In this document: positions 17,991 to 26,355 of the stretch, piece after piece
How positions within the stretch are numbered: the stretch's first letter is position 1
How the letters are laid out: each line of letters starts with the position of its first letter
DNA from: an uncultured Bacteroidales bacterium
GTDB lineage: Bacteria > Bacteroidota > Bacteroidia > Bacteroidales > Muribaculaceae
DNA length: 64,000 nt
Direction: 5' to 3'
Assembly (NCBI GenBank): GCA_902792895.1
Contig: CADBBK010000009.1
Span: 119,246-183,245, forward strand
The notes under the pieces: model-generated
Databases searched by the model: none
Told to the model about the DNA's origin: nothing
What the model saw: only the letters and a program-made list of their open reading frames with translations
Program-made: the position numbers and the translations under genes

Positions 17991-20900
17991 ATGCGCCAAC
18001 TAACAGTAATCAAATACCTGTGTGCAGCAATGCTGGCCCTGGTGGTTGCCGGCAGTGCCCATGCATTCAACACCACGATGTACGCCACCACCTCACGGCT
18101 GGCATCAGGCCAGTGGGTGAAGATTTCAGTTCCCGAGAGTGGAATCTACGAAATCACCTACGACGAACTGCGTGAGATGGGTTTCAGCAACCCTGCCCGT
18201 GTCAAGGTGTACGGCCATGGCGGCAACCGCATCAACGAGGTGATGACGGCCGAGAACTACATCGATGACCTGCGCAAGGTGCCCATCCTGCGTGTCACCG
18301 ACAGCAAGATCTGCTTCTATGCCAACGGCCCGGTGAATATGACCTTGAGCGAATTCAACGGCACACCCTGCTACGTGCGTCAGTTCAACCCCTATTCGCT
18401 GGAGGGCTACTACTTCCTGACCGAGGACGACAGCCCTGACTTGAATCCCGGTGCACGCCCCGCTGCATCGATGTCGGACTATGTGGACATGCCCACCAGC
18501 CTGGGCTACTTCTTCCACGAGAAGGAACTGGTTTCCGTCATGGGCTCGGGCAAGGACATGCTGGGCGAGGAGTTTTCCGGTGAGAAGGTTTATGTCGACT
18601 ACAAGATGCCCGACCTGGCCGACAGCACAATCATGGTGCACACGGTCATCGGTGCCAACGTGAAAGGGAGCATCAGTTATGTGAACGGTGTGTTGCACAC
18701 CGATGAAGGCTCGGACACGACGGCCTATACGTTAGCGTCGTCGCGCATCAACGAGGCGTCAAGCAACTATGTGAAGTATAGTTACGCATCGCCCAAGGCG
18801 CCCCTCAAACTCAAGCACCCTGCCGAGCGCGGCCGCTTTGAGCCGATGCTGCGGTTCTCCTCTCCTGATGCCAATGTGACGATGGCCCGTCTGGACATGT
18901 TCATGCTGACCTACAAGCACTACAACTACCTCCGCGAGGAGAACGATGGCCAGCTGCTCATGGGCTATACCCATACCAATGGCAACGAGCGTTTCCTGCT
19001 GCCCAATGCCTCGAGCGATGTGGTGGTGTGGAACATCGACGACACCTGCTATCCCGTGTCGGTGGGCACTACAGCCTACAGCGATGCCAGCGGCAACGGC
19101 CTTTCCTTCTTTGCCCCCGTAGCCAAGGCTACCAACTATGTGGCCTTTAACCCGTCGAAGACACTGAAGAAAATTTCCGGCTATGAGGCGGTAGCCAACC
19201 AGAACCTGCATGGCCTGCCTGTCCCCGACATGCTCATCATCACCGACAAGCTGTTCCATGACCAGGCGCAGCGCGTGGCTGATCTGCATGCCGCTATCGA
19301 CGGCATGGACGTGCTCGTCGTGGACCAGGATGAGGTGTTCAACGAGTTCTCGAGCGGTACCCGCGACGCCATGGCCTACAGGCTGCTGTGCAAGATGATG
19401 TATGACCGCAACCCGTCCAAGTTCAAGAACCTGTTGCTGTTCGGTACCGGCTCGTTTGACAACCGTTGCGTGATGGGCGAGCATCCGGGCAACCTGCTCA
19501 CCTTCCAGAGCGACAACAGTAACTATGAGGACTTCTCCTACACGAGCGACGACTTCTTCGGCTTCCTGGAGGACAACTCCGGCAGTGATGTGTCGGCCGA
19601 CCGCCTGACCATCGGCATTGGCCGCATCACTTGCGGTGACGTTGCCGAGGCCAAGAGCGACGTCGACAAGCTCGTTGAGTACTATGCCACGCCCGACTAC
19701 GGCGTGTGGCGCAACAACACACTGGTCATCAGCGACCAGCCGAAGGGCACCGACGCCACCCTCTATACCTATCAGGGCGAGGGCTACAAGGAGATGATCG
19801 ACAACGAACTGCAGACGGGTATGAACGTGACCACCATCCACAGCATCCAGTATCCGCGTTCCGAGACGGAGTATAACGTGTCGCTGGACCGTAAGACGGC
19901 CACCGAGGCTAACCACATGCTCACCAATATGCTCAAGAACGGCATGTACTACGCCACCTATGTGGGCCATGCCGGTAAGGTGTCGTTCACCAAGACGAAC
20001 AAGATGTGGACCACCGGTGACGTGGCACGCACATCCTACCGCCACTGGCCCATCATGTCGACGGCCTGCTGCGATGTCGCCCACTTTGACAGCGACACGC
20101 GCGGTATCGCCGAACTGATGTTCCACAAGCGTGACGGTGGCGCGATTGCGATGCTCACCTCGTCTCGCATGGTGTTCGCTTCGGGCAACGACCTGCTCAA
20201 TCGCTACTTCATCGCCGGCATGTTCAGCCATGCCGCCACCGGCAAGATGCCGACGCTGGGCGAGGCCTACAAGGAGAGCAAGTTGGGCTTTATCGCCGGC
20301 AACACCAATAAGTTGTCGTTCTTCCTGCTGGGTGACCCCGGTATCGTGGTGAACTATCCCATCACCCGCTTCAACATCATCGACATCAACGGCTACGACA
20401 TGACCGACACCACCGAGGTGGCCACCATCCGTCCGCTGATGAGCTATGACTTGGTTGCCCATGTCGTTGATGCCGAGGGCAACCTCGACACCAGTTTCAA
20501 CGGTGATGCCACCATGACGCTCTATGACAAGCAGTCGCGCTTCACCACGCTGTCGCAAACGGTGGGCGGTGTGACTACCGAGCGCAAGATCTACTTCAAC
20601 CGCGACAAACTGGGCGAGGTGTCGGGCCGCGTTGTCAATGGTGTGTTCACCGGCTCGATGATTGTTCCCAAGACGGTGAAGGCCAGCAACGAGAATGTGC
20701 TGGTACGCATGTATGCCCACAAGGATAACAGCAAGTACATGGTCAATGGCTTCACCAAGCAGGTGAAGATGTTGCCTTTCAACCCCAATGTGGCCATCAC
20801 CGATGACATCGCACCCGTGATCAACACGATGTACATCAACGATGAGGCCAGCTTTGCCGGCGGTGCTGCCGTGGGTGCCAACTCGATGCTCTACATTACC

Positions 20901-21461
20901 GTGACCGACGACCAGGCCATCAGCATGCAGGAAAACGCCCTCCAGAACGGCATGACGCTGCTGCTCGACGGCGGCAAGGACTCCTTTGGCGACATCACGA
21001 GCTATGCCACCGTGAGCGACATGGGCCGTGAAATCAGTATCGAGTATCCCGTGATGAACCTGGGCGAGGGTTACCATACGCTCACCTATACCGTCTATGA
21101 CCTGCTGGGCAACAGCGCCACCCGCTCGATTTCGTTCATGGTGGGCCAGAGCGGAATGATTGACCTCGTGGCCGACAAGATGCCTGCCTATGTCAACGGG
21201 ACGGTGGCCTTTGATGCCGAGAGTTCATTCAGCAGCATGCCCGACGTCGCAGTGAGCATCACCGATGCCCTCGGCAACCTGGTGTGGAAGAAAGAAAATG
21301 CGCATTTCCCCTTGACCTGGGACATGAAGGATCGTAATGGCAATCCCGTGCCCGCTGGTCTGTACCGCTACTATGGCACCTACAGCGATGGCACCAACCA
21401 TGGCGGCACGTCCATCTACAACCTCGTTGTCCTCGACCCCGTCAAGCGGGCAGGCAATTGA
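17991..21461 (+). CDS. PorU-like C25 family protein, paralogue B
   Basis: A 1156-residue protein, equal in length to paralogue A and highly similar along the whole sequence. The signal peptide is MRQLTVIKYLCAAMLAL...AHA. Candidate catalytic residues His660 (YVGHAG) and the Cys pair at 693-694 (STACCDV) are conserved. The region from about residue 590 to 1080 is almost the same as in paralogue A, while about residues 180-390 and the last 90 residues differ more. The C-terminal sandwich again ends in PVPAGLYRYYGTYSDGT and a basic tail. The pair arose by tandem duplication, probably with later gene conversion of the catalytic and following part. A perfect 24-bp hairpin follows downstream. Confidence 0.85.
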   Translation: MRQLTVIKYLCAAMLALVVAGSAHAFNTTMYATTSRLASGQWVKISVPESGIYEITYDELREMGFSNPARVKVYGHGGNRINEVMTAENYIDDLRKVPILRVTDSKICFYANGPVNMTLSEFNGTPCYVRQFNPYSLEGYYFLTEDDSPDLNPGARPAASMSDYVDMPTSLGYFFHEKELVSVMGSGKDMLGEEFSGEKVYVDYKMPDLADSTIMVHTVIGANVKGSISYVNGVLHTDEGSDTTAYTLASSRINEASSNYVKYSYASPKAPLKLKHPAERGRFEPMLRFSSPDANVTMARLDMFMLTYKHYNYLREENDGQLLMGYTHTNGNERFLLPNASSDVVVWNIDDTCYPVSVGTTAYSDASGNGLSFFAPVAKATNYVAFNPSKTLKKISGYEAVANQNLHGLPVPDMLIITDKLFHDQAQRVADLHAAIDGMDVLVVDQDEVFNEFSSGTRDAMAYRLLCKMMYDRNPSKFKNLLLFGTGSFDNRCVMGEHPGNLLTFQSDNSNYEDFSYTSDDFFGFLEDNSGSDVSADRLTIGIGRITCGDVAEAKSDVDKLVEYYATPDYGVWRNNTLVISDQPKGTDATLYTYQGEGYKEMIDNELQTGMNVTTIHSIQYPRSETEYNVSLDRKTATEANHMLTNMLKNGMYYATYVGHAGKVSFTKTNKMWTTGDVARTSYRHWPIMSTACCDVAHFDSDTRGIAELMFHKRDGGAIAMLTSSRMVFASGNDLLNRYFIAGMFSHAATGKMPTLGEAYKESKLGFIAGNTNKLSFFLLGDPGIVVNYPITRFNIIDINGYDMTDTTEVATIRPLMSYDLVAHVVDAEGNLDTSFNGDATMTLYDKQSRFTTLSQTVGGVTTERKIYFNRDKLGEVSGRVVNGVFTGSMIVPKTVKASNENVLVRMYAHKDNSKYMVNGFTKQVKMLPFNPNVAITDDIAPVINTMYINDEASFAGGAAVGANSMLYITVTDDQAISMQENALQNGMTLLLDGGKDSFGDITSYATVSDMGREISIEYPVMNLGEGYHTLTYTVYDLLGNSATRSISFMVGQSGMIDLVADKMPAYVNGTVAFDAESSFSSMPDVAVSITDALGNLVWKKENAHFPLTWDMKDRNGNPVPAGLYRYYGTYSDGTNHGGTSIYNLVVLDPVKRAGN

Positions 21462-21545
21462 TTGCAGACATCGCCCTTAGCCTCTCGCTAAGCCGCAACG
21501 TCTTACCAAACAACACTGTCAACTTTTCAGACAAGTTAGACTTCT

Positions 21546-21603
21546 GATTAGTGAGGCATCCAGCATTTCGTTCAATTCAGAAATGCTGGATGCCTCACTA
21601 ATC
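21546..21603. repeat. Perfect 24-bp inverted repeat
   Basis: Bases 21546-21569 and 21580-21603 are exact reverse complements around a 10-base loop. It lies between convergent genes (PorU-like B and the ferredoxin). There is no T-run, so a simple intrinsic terminator is uncertain. Confidence 0.9.
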
Positions 21604-21642
21604 TCTAATCCCTAATCTGCGAGCGCAGCGACCGTGACGCGC

Positions 21643-21679
21643 AAAAAAAGCGGCCGTTCCCCGATGGGGGAGTGGCCGC
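21643..21679 (-). terminator. Intrinsic terminator of the ferredoxin gene
   Basis: On the minus strand, a GCGGCC...GGCCGC stem (21650-21679) with an inner CCCC/GGGG stem, followed by seven T (21649-21643). It begins 28 bases after the ferredoxin stop. Confidence 0.88.
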
Positions 21680-21707
21680 GATAAGTGTCTTGTTGTTCTT
21701 TGCTTGA

Positions 21708-21878
21708 TTATTCGCCGGGAGCGATTGCACCAGTGGGGCAAGCGTCTGCGCAGGTACCGCAATCCAAGCAGGTGTCGGGATCGATCGAGTAGATGTCGCC
21801 TTCCTTGATGGCGTCGGCGGGACATACAGACTGGCATGTTCCACATGCTACACAACTATCGGAAATTACGTAAGCCAT
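21708..21878 (-). CDS. Small 2[4Fe-4S] ferredoxin
   Basis: A 56-residue electron-transfer protein. Two classical cluster motifs are visible: CVACGTCQSVCPADAI (residues 9-24) and CLDCGTCADACPTGAI (37-52), each CxxCxxCxxxCP. This is the bacterial clostridial-type ferredoxin that holds two [4Fe-4S] clusters and serves enzymes such as pyruvate:ferredoxin oxidoreductase. The short spacing between the motifs and the full length fit the family exactly. The ATG is at 21878 on the minus strand and the TAA at 21710-21708. It stands alone, convergent with the PorU-like gene, and has its own strong terminator. Confidence 0.95.
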   Translation of the reverse strand: MAYVISDSCVACGTCQSVCPADAIKEGDIYSIDPDTCLDCGTCADACPTGAIAPGE

Positions 21879-22038
21879 AGTAAATAAGTGAATTTAAAAG
21901 TGATTAGTTAATAATGTAAAAAGTAAACAATGTGGCAAATGTACTGCTTTTATTTGAATCAGTAAGCATTTTTGCCGTTTTTTATCGTTTGGCGGTCGTT
22001 TTTTTGCGAGTTCATGCGGTTATCTCGTGATTTTTTTG

Positions 22039-22046
22039 TACCTTTG
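22039..22046 (+). promoter_or_regulatory. -7 element for the SUI1 gene
   Basis: TACCTTTG, a full match to TAnnTTTG, 52 bases before the ATG at 22099. No good -33 element is seen at the usual distance. Confidence 0.55.
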
Positions 22047-22098
22047 ATGATGGAGAAACCATAAAGTTTAATGTGAACTGAATTTTTTTTTTACCGAT

Positions 22099-22461
22099 AT
22101 GAACACAACCGACTGGAAAGACGCGCTGGCCAATGCCTTCGGCAGGCCCGTACCCGATGAGAATCCACCGCAAGACGAACCGCAGCAGCCCGCTGACAAC
22201 GGCGGCGATGCCGTGGCGCAGCAGGGCAAGACGCGGCTCGACATCGTGCTCGAGCGCAAGGGGCGCGGTGGCAAGCAGGCAACGATAGTGACGGGATTTA
22301 CCGTCGATGACGAGGCGCTCAAGCAAGTGGCCTCAAGGCTCAAGCGCAGCCTGGGCGTGGGCGGCAGTGCCCGCGGTGGCGAGGTGCTGATACAGGGCGA
22401 TTTCCGCCAGCGTGTGCTTGACGAGCTCACGGCGATGGGCTTCAAGGCAAGGATTATTTAG
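22099..22461 (+). CDS. SUI1/eIF1-like translation factor (YciH family)
   Basis: A 120-residue protein. The first 45 residues are polar, Pro/Asp/Gln-rich and probably flexible. The rest is the eIF1/SUI1 fold, with LDIVLERKGRGGKQATIVTG as the first strands and basic loop, then SLGVGGSARGGEVLIQGDF and the closing helix QRVLDELTAMGFKARII. YciH-type proteins bind the small ribosomal subunit near the P site and affect start-codon fidelity. This family occurs in many Bacteroidetes. Its own -7 element lies upstream. A short heptamer repeat follows the stop codon and separates it from the helicase-nuclease gene. Confidence 0.9.
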   Translation: MNTTDWKDALANAFGRPVPDENPPQDEPQQPADNGGDAVAQQGKTRLDIVLERKGRGGKQATIVTGFTVDDEALKQVASRLKRSLGVGGSARGGEVLIQGDFRQRVLDELTAMGFKARII

Positions 22462-22492
22462 TGAGGAGTTAGAAGTTAGGAGTGAGGAGTTA
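22461..22492. repeat. Heptamer micro-array (GTTAGRR family, drifted)
   Basis: GTGAGGA, GTTAGAA, GTTAGGA, GTGAGGA, GTTA: four and a half period-7 units starting at the last base of the SUI1 stop codon. Confidence 0.85.
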
Positions 22493-22530
22493 TTCTGAAG
22501 GCTTTAGATATATATAAGGATAATAAATAG

Positions 22531-25500
22531 ATGAGTAAAGACATGAGTGACAGTAACGATAACAAGCACCTGCTGGTCATCAAGGCCTCGGCGGGTTCGG
22601 GCAAGACCTATAACCTGGCGCTGCAGTACATCAAGCACTTGCTGTTTGACACGAGCTTCAGCCCTATGGTGCCGCGCCGCCCCGACGATGGCGACCGCGT
22701 GGTCAATGCTCACCGCCAGCTGCTGGCCATCACGTTTACCAACAAGGCCACCAACGAGATGAAGGAGCGCATCGTCAACGAGTTGCACAAGCTTGCCCAG
22801 CCGGGAGTCAAGAGCGACTATCTGCAGCAGTTCATGGACGAGAGCGGCCTGCCAGAGGTGCGTGTGCGCGAGTTGGCACGCTTGGCGCTGAATGAACTAC
22901 TGTTTGATTACAGCAACTTCAACGTGAGCACCATCGACTCGTTTTTCCAGGGCGTGCTGCGCAATTTCGCACGCGAACTGGACCGCGACTTCAACTACGA
23001 CATCCAGCTCGAGGAGGACTATGCCGTGAGCGTAGCGGTGCACAATTTCCTGCTCTCGCTGGGCCGCGATAAACAGCCCCAGGTGGACAAGTGGGTGAGT
23101 GAACACCAGCGCCACCTGCTGCGCAGCGATGCCAAGAGCAAGAAGTGGAAATTCTTTGAGGACGGCGGGGACATGTTCAGCGTGGCCAAGCAGCTGAAGA
23201 TGGAAATCTTCCGCAGCCGCATGGAGGACATCCGCAAATACCTGGGCAAGACCGATGCCGACGGACGCTATACGAGCGACTTCAGCAAGATCAACCGTTT
23301 CAAGCAGTTGCTGCAAGGCAAAATCCAGCAACTGAAGAGCGATATTGACAAGGACCTGCAGACCCTGCGCGACGAGTTGGAGAAGGTATATGATGACTTG
23401 AGCGGTAGTAAGTCGTTCAAGAAATGGTATAATAAGGTGGAATTGGTGGGGGAATTGGCACCGCTGGGTGATTCGCTGAAAGGTGCCGATGCGAACAAGA
23501 TAGTTGACCAATTCTATCCCAAGACCCCACCCACCGAGGAACTGGTCGACCGCCTGTTGCCGCTGGTAACGCGCCACTTCAAGATGCGGCTGCAGGTGCC
23601 CTTCTATCAGCATATCGAGGACTATCTGGGCCTGTTGGGCCTGCTGGCGATGATTGACCACTATCTGGAGGAATACCGCCATGAGTCCAACTCCATCCTT
23701 ATCGGCGACACCAACGACTTGATAGGTGTCGTGCTCGAAAGCGGGTCCGACTTTGTGTTTGAGCGCGTGGGCACCATCATCAAGCACTTCATGATTGATG
23801 AGTTCCAGGACACGAACGCCAAGCAGTACAGCAATTTCAGTTCCCTGCTCGGTGAGAGCCTGAGTTCCGGGAATTTCAATATGCTCATCGGTGACGCCAA
23901 GCAGTCGATTTACCGATTCCGCAACGCCGACCTGACGGTGTTCCGCAAGCGGGTAGGGGATGACTTCGGCGGCTACATCTATGAGCCCGAGGTGTCGCCT
24001 GGCGGCCCCCGCTCGAGAAACTTCCGCAGTTCGCGCCAAATCATCGAGTTCAACAATGACCTGTTCGCCTTTGTGCGCGAGCAGTATGGCAGTGCCAACG
24101 ACGTGGTGAGGGTGACCTATGAGGACGCAGAGCAGGGCATGTCGCCCAATATCGACGAGAAGAAAGTGCCGGGCTATGTGCGCATCCTCACGGGCAATTA
24201 CCAGCAGCTGTTGCTGGATCCCGTTATCGCCGCTGCTGTCAGCCAGCAGACTGCACCCGTCACTGCCGAGAGCGAAACGGTGGAGGTGACCGACGTGCTA
24301 CCTGGCTATCTGCTCAAACTGCATGAGCGTTACCAATGGGGTCAGATCGGCATTCTGGTCAATACCCATGCCCAGGGCAACCAGTTGGTCGAGGCCATCC
24401 TGGATTATAACAAGCGCACGACGGGCAAGCGCATCAGCGTCATCTCGGGTGAGTCGTTGCTGCTGAGCAATTCGCCCATCATCAGGCGCATCATCGCCAT
24501 GCTGCGCTTCATCGACGTGAGCCGCCTGGGTTCCGATAACGACGATGACCCCGATGCCGACGAGCCGCAGGACCGCCTGCAGCGCTCGATACTCAAGAAG
24601 CGGCTGAGCGACCAGCGCATGTATGCTGCGCTCAACGACTTTATCCATCATGTGACCGCCCACCCCGACGAAACCCCTGCCGAGACCGGCGAGGCGCTTG
24701 CCCGCTGCCTGGAGGGGCGTCCGCTGGTGGCCCTGGGCAGCCAAGGCGAAGACCAGCAGAACTATGATGCACTGCTCGCACGGCTGCTTCCCGCCGACAG
24801 CGAACTCACGACGCTCGTGAGCATCGTCGAGACCATCATCGGTCACTTCAAGGACAACGCCGACAGCGGCAATGACATCGACCGCGAGACGGCCTTCCTG
24901 ATGTCGTTCCAGGACTGTGTGATGCATTTCGCATCGCAGCGCAACGGCGGCAGTGTGAGGGAGTTCCTCAAGTATTGGGACGAGAATAAGCAAAAACTCG
25001 CTGTGAGCCTCCCCTCGACCACCGATGCCGTCAACATCATGACCATCCATGCCGCCAAGGGCCTGGAGTTTGACTGCGTGCTCATCCCCTATGCTGAGTG
25101 GGAACTTGCTGATAAGAAAAGGGAAACGGACTACTGGATGCCTGGCGAGTGCCTGCTCAAAATCGAGGATGCCATCAACTGCGATGTCACCGATGTGCCG
25201 CCACTGCTGCACGTGAACAAGAAAACCCTGGTTGAACTTGACAGCGTCAACATGTTGAAGAAAGATGCGTTGGACTTCCTGGTGAAGCAGCGCACCGACC
25301 TTCTGGTCGACAACCTGAACAAGACCTATGTGGCATTTACCCGCCCGTGCACCGAGATGCATGTCTTCACTGCCAAGTCGGGCAAGTCCATCGTCAAGAA
25401 GGACGAGGACCAGAACACCGACGGAAAGAAAAAGCGCAGGTCTTCGTCAACTGCCGCAACAGGTGGCCCCGCCAAGGACCTGACCGATCTGCTCCGCGCC

Positions 25501-26238
25501 TATTGTGCCGGGCATGGCACACCCGACCCCGATGTCAAGGAGTGGTATGAATGGGGCGTGAAGTCAACGCGGGACGAAATCCGCGCCAAGATGAAAAAGA
25601 AAGACGAAGATGAGGGCCGCCCCGAGCAGAAACCGCTCAACCAGTACACCATCAGGCCCATCAGCCTGAGCATCAACGTCAAGGTGGACAACATCGACAA
25701 TCCCTATGCCCAGGCGGGCAAGCGGCTGCACAGCCTGCTGAGCCGTATCCGTGACTGTAACGACCTGGACCGTGTCGTGGACGAGGGCCTTAAGCGCGGT
25801 ATCATCACCAGGGAACCCGGTGACCGTTGCGGCTTAGACAGCGTGGAGAAACACGTGTGCCAGCCCATGAGGAATCCCGCCAGCAGGGTGGCTGCATGGT
25901 TTGACCCCGCCAACAAGGTCTATGACGAACGCACCATCAGCAGCCCCATGAGCGAGGAACGGAAGAAGGAACTGGAGGAAAAGGGGAAACTGGTCGATGA
26001 CGTCATCGACAACCTGCGCCCCGACCGCATCGTGCGCCGCCCCGACGGGCAGCTGCTCGTCATCGACTACAAGAGCGGCAAGCGCGATGACCAGGAACAC
26101 TGCGAGCAGGTGCAGTCCTACATCGACAAACTGCGCCTCATCTACCCCGGCACCCCCATTGCCGGCCGCATCTGGTACGTCCTGCGCGACGTCATCATCG
26201 ACGAGCAGGGCCACAAACTGCCCAACTTGCTGGGTTAG
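22531..26238 (+). CDS. UvrD-type helicase with RecB-like nuclease (AddA/RecB-like)
   Basis: A 1235-residue protein combining a superfamily 1 helicase with a C-terminal nuclease. Walker A is KASAGSGKT (Lys25), motif Ia LLAITFTNKATNEMKERI, Walker B MIDEFQDTN, motif III IGDAKQSIYRFRNAD, motif IV FRSSRQIIEFNN, motif V MTIHAAKGLEFDCV, and motif VI YVAFTRP. The nuclease carries LLVIDYKSGKRDDQEHCEQVQSYI, the DYK core and QxxxY motif of RecB/AddA nucleases. It should unwind and trim double-strand ends to load RecA. In many Bacteroidales an AddB-like partner is encoded next door; none is present here. A second in-frame ATG at 22543 is an alternative start. Followed by argS with its own promoter. Confidence 0.9.
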   Translation: MSKDMSDSNDNKHLLVIKASAGSGKTYNLALQYIKHLLFDTSFSPMVPRRPDDGDRVVNAHRQLLAITFTNKATNEMKERIVNELHKLAQPGVKSDYLQQFMDESGLPEVRVRELARLALNELLFDYSNFNVSTIDSFFQGVLRNFARELDRDFNYDIQLEEDYAVSVAVHNFLLSLGRDKQPQVDKWVSEHQRHLLRSDAKSKKWKFFEDGGDMFSVAKQLKMEIFRSRMEDIRKYLGKTDADGRYTSDFSKINRFKQLLQGKIQQLKSDIDKDLQTLRDELEKVYDDLSGSKSFKKWYNKVELVGELAPLGDSLKGADANKIVDQFYPKTPPTEELVDRLLPLVTRHFKMRLQVPFYQHIEDYLGLLGLLAMIDHYLEEYRHESNSILIGDTNDLIGVVLESGSDFVFERVGTIIKHFMIDEFQDTNAKQYSNFSSLLGESLSSGNFNMLIGDAKQSIYRFRNADLTVFRKRVGDDFGGYIYEPEVSPGGPRSRNFRSSRQIIEFNNDLFAFVREQYGSANDVVRVTYEDAEQGMSPNIDEKKVPGYVRILTGNYQQLLLDPVIAAAVSQQTAPVTAESETVEVTDVLPGYLLKLHERYQWGQIGILVNTHAQGNQLVEAILDYNKRTTGKRISVISGESLLLSNSPIIRRIIAMLRFIDVSRLGSDNDDDPDADEPQDRLQRSILKKRLSDQRMYAALNDFIHHVTAHPDETPAETGEALARCLEGRPLVALGSQGEDQQNYDALLARLLPADSELTTLVSIVETIIGHFKDNADSGNDIDRETAFLMSFQDCVMHFASQRNGGSVREFLKYWDENKQKLAVSLPSTTDAVNIMTIHAAKGLEFDCVLIPYAEWELADKKRETDYWMPGECLLKIEDAINCDVTDVPPLLHVNKKTLVELDSVNMLKKDALDFLVKQRTDLLVDNLNKTYVAFTRPCTEMHVFTAKSGKSIVKKDEDQNTDGKKKRRSSSTAATGGPAKDLTDLLRAYCAGHGTPDPDVKEWYEWGVKSTRDEIRAKMKKKDEDEGRPEQKPLNQYTIRPISLSINVKVDNIDNPYAQAGKRLHSLLSRIRDCNDLDRVVDEGLKRGIITREPGDRCGLDSVEKHVCQPMRNPASRVAAWFDPANKVYDERTISSPMSEERKKELEEKGKLVDDVIDNLRPDRIVRRPDGQLLVIDYKSGKRDDQEHCEQVQSYIDKLRLIYPGTPIAGRIWYVLRDVIIDEQGHKLPNLLG

Positions 26239-26270
26239 GGGTACTTGACAAGTGGAAATGCTCAATATGG

Positions 26271-26311
26271 GGCACAAGATTTTGTGCCTCTACATATTTT
26301 TTGTAATTTTG
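26271..26311 (+). promoter_or_regulatory. argS promoter overlapped by a palindrome
   Basis: TTTG (26281-26284), 19 bases, TAATTTTG (26304-26311): an exact Bacteroidetes -33/-7 pair. A perfect 7-bp hairpin, GGCACAA-GATT-TTGTGCC (26271-26288), covers the -33 element. The hairpin could be the end of the upstream transcript or a repressor site. Confidence 0.75.
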
Positions 26312-26355
26312 CAGTTTAAACGTTATTGATAACAATAAAAACTACACTATATACT

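Noticed and set aside
21605-21855. Minus-strand frames of 79 and 85 residues over the ferredoxin gene.
   Set aside because: They are out-of-frame shadows; the real 56-residue ferredoxin with eight cluster cysteines lies at 21708-21878.
13603-21878. The block between porU and porV as a mobile or genomic island.
   Set aside because: No integrase, transposase, direct repeats or tRNA, and base composition looks like that of the neighbours; it contains housekeeping genes such as argS.
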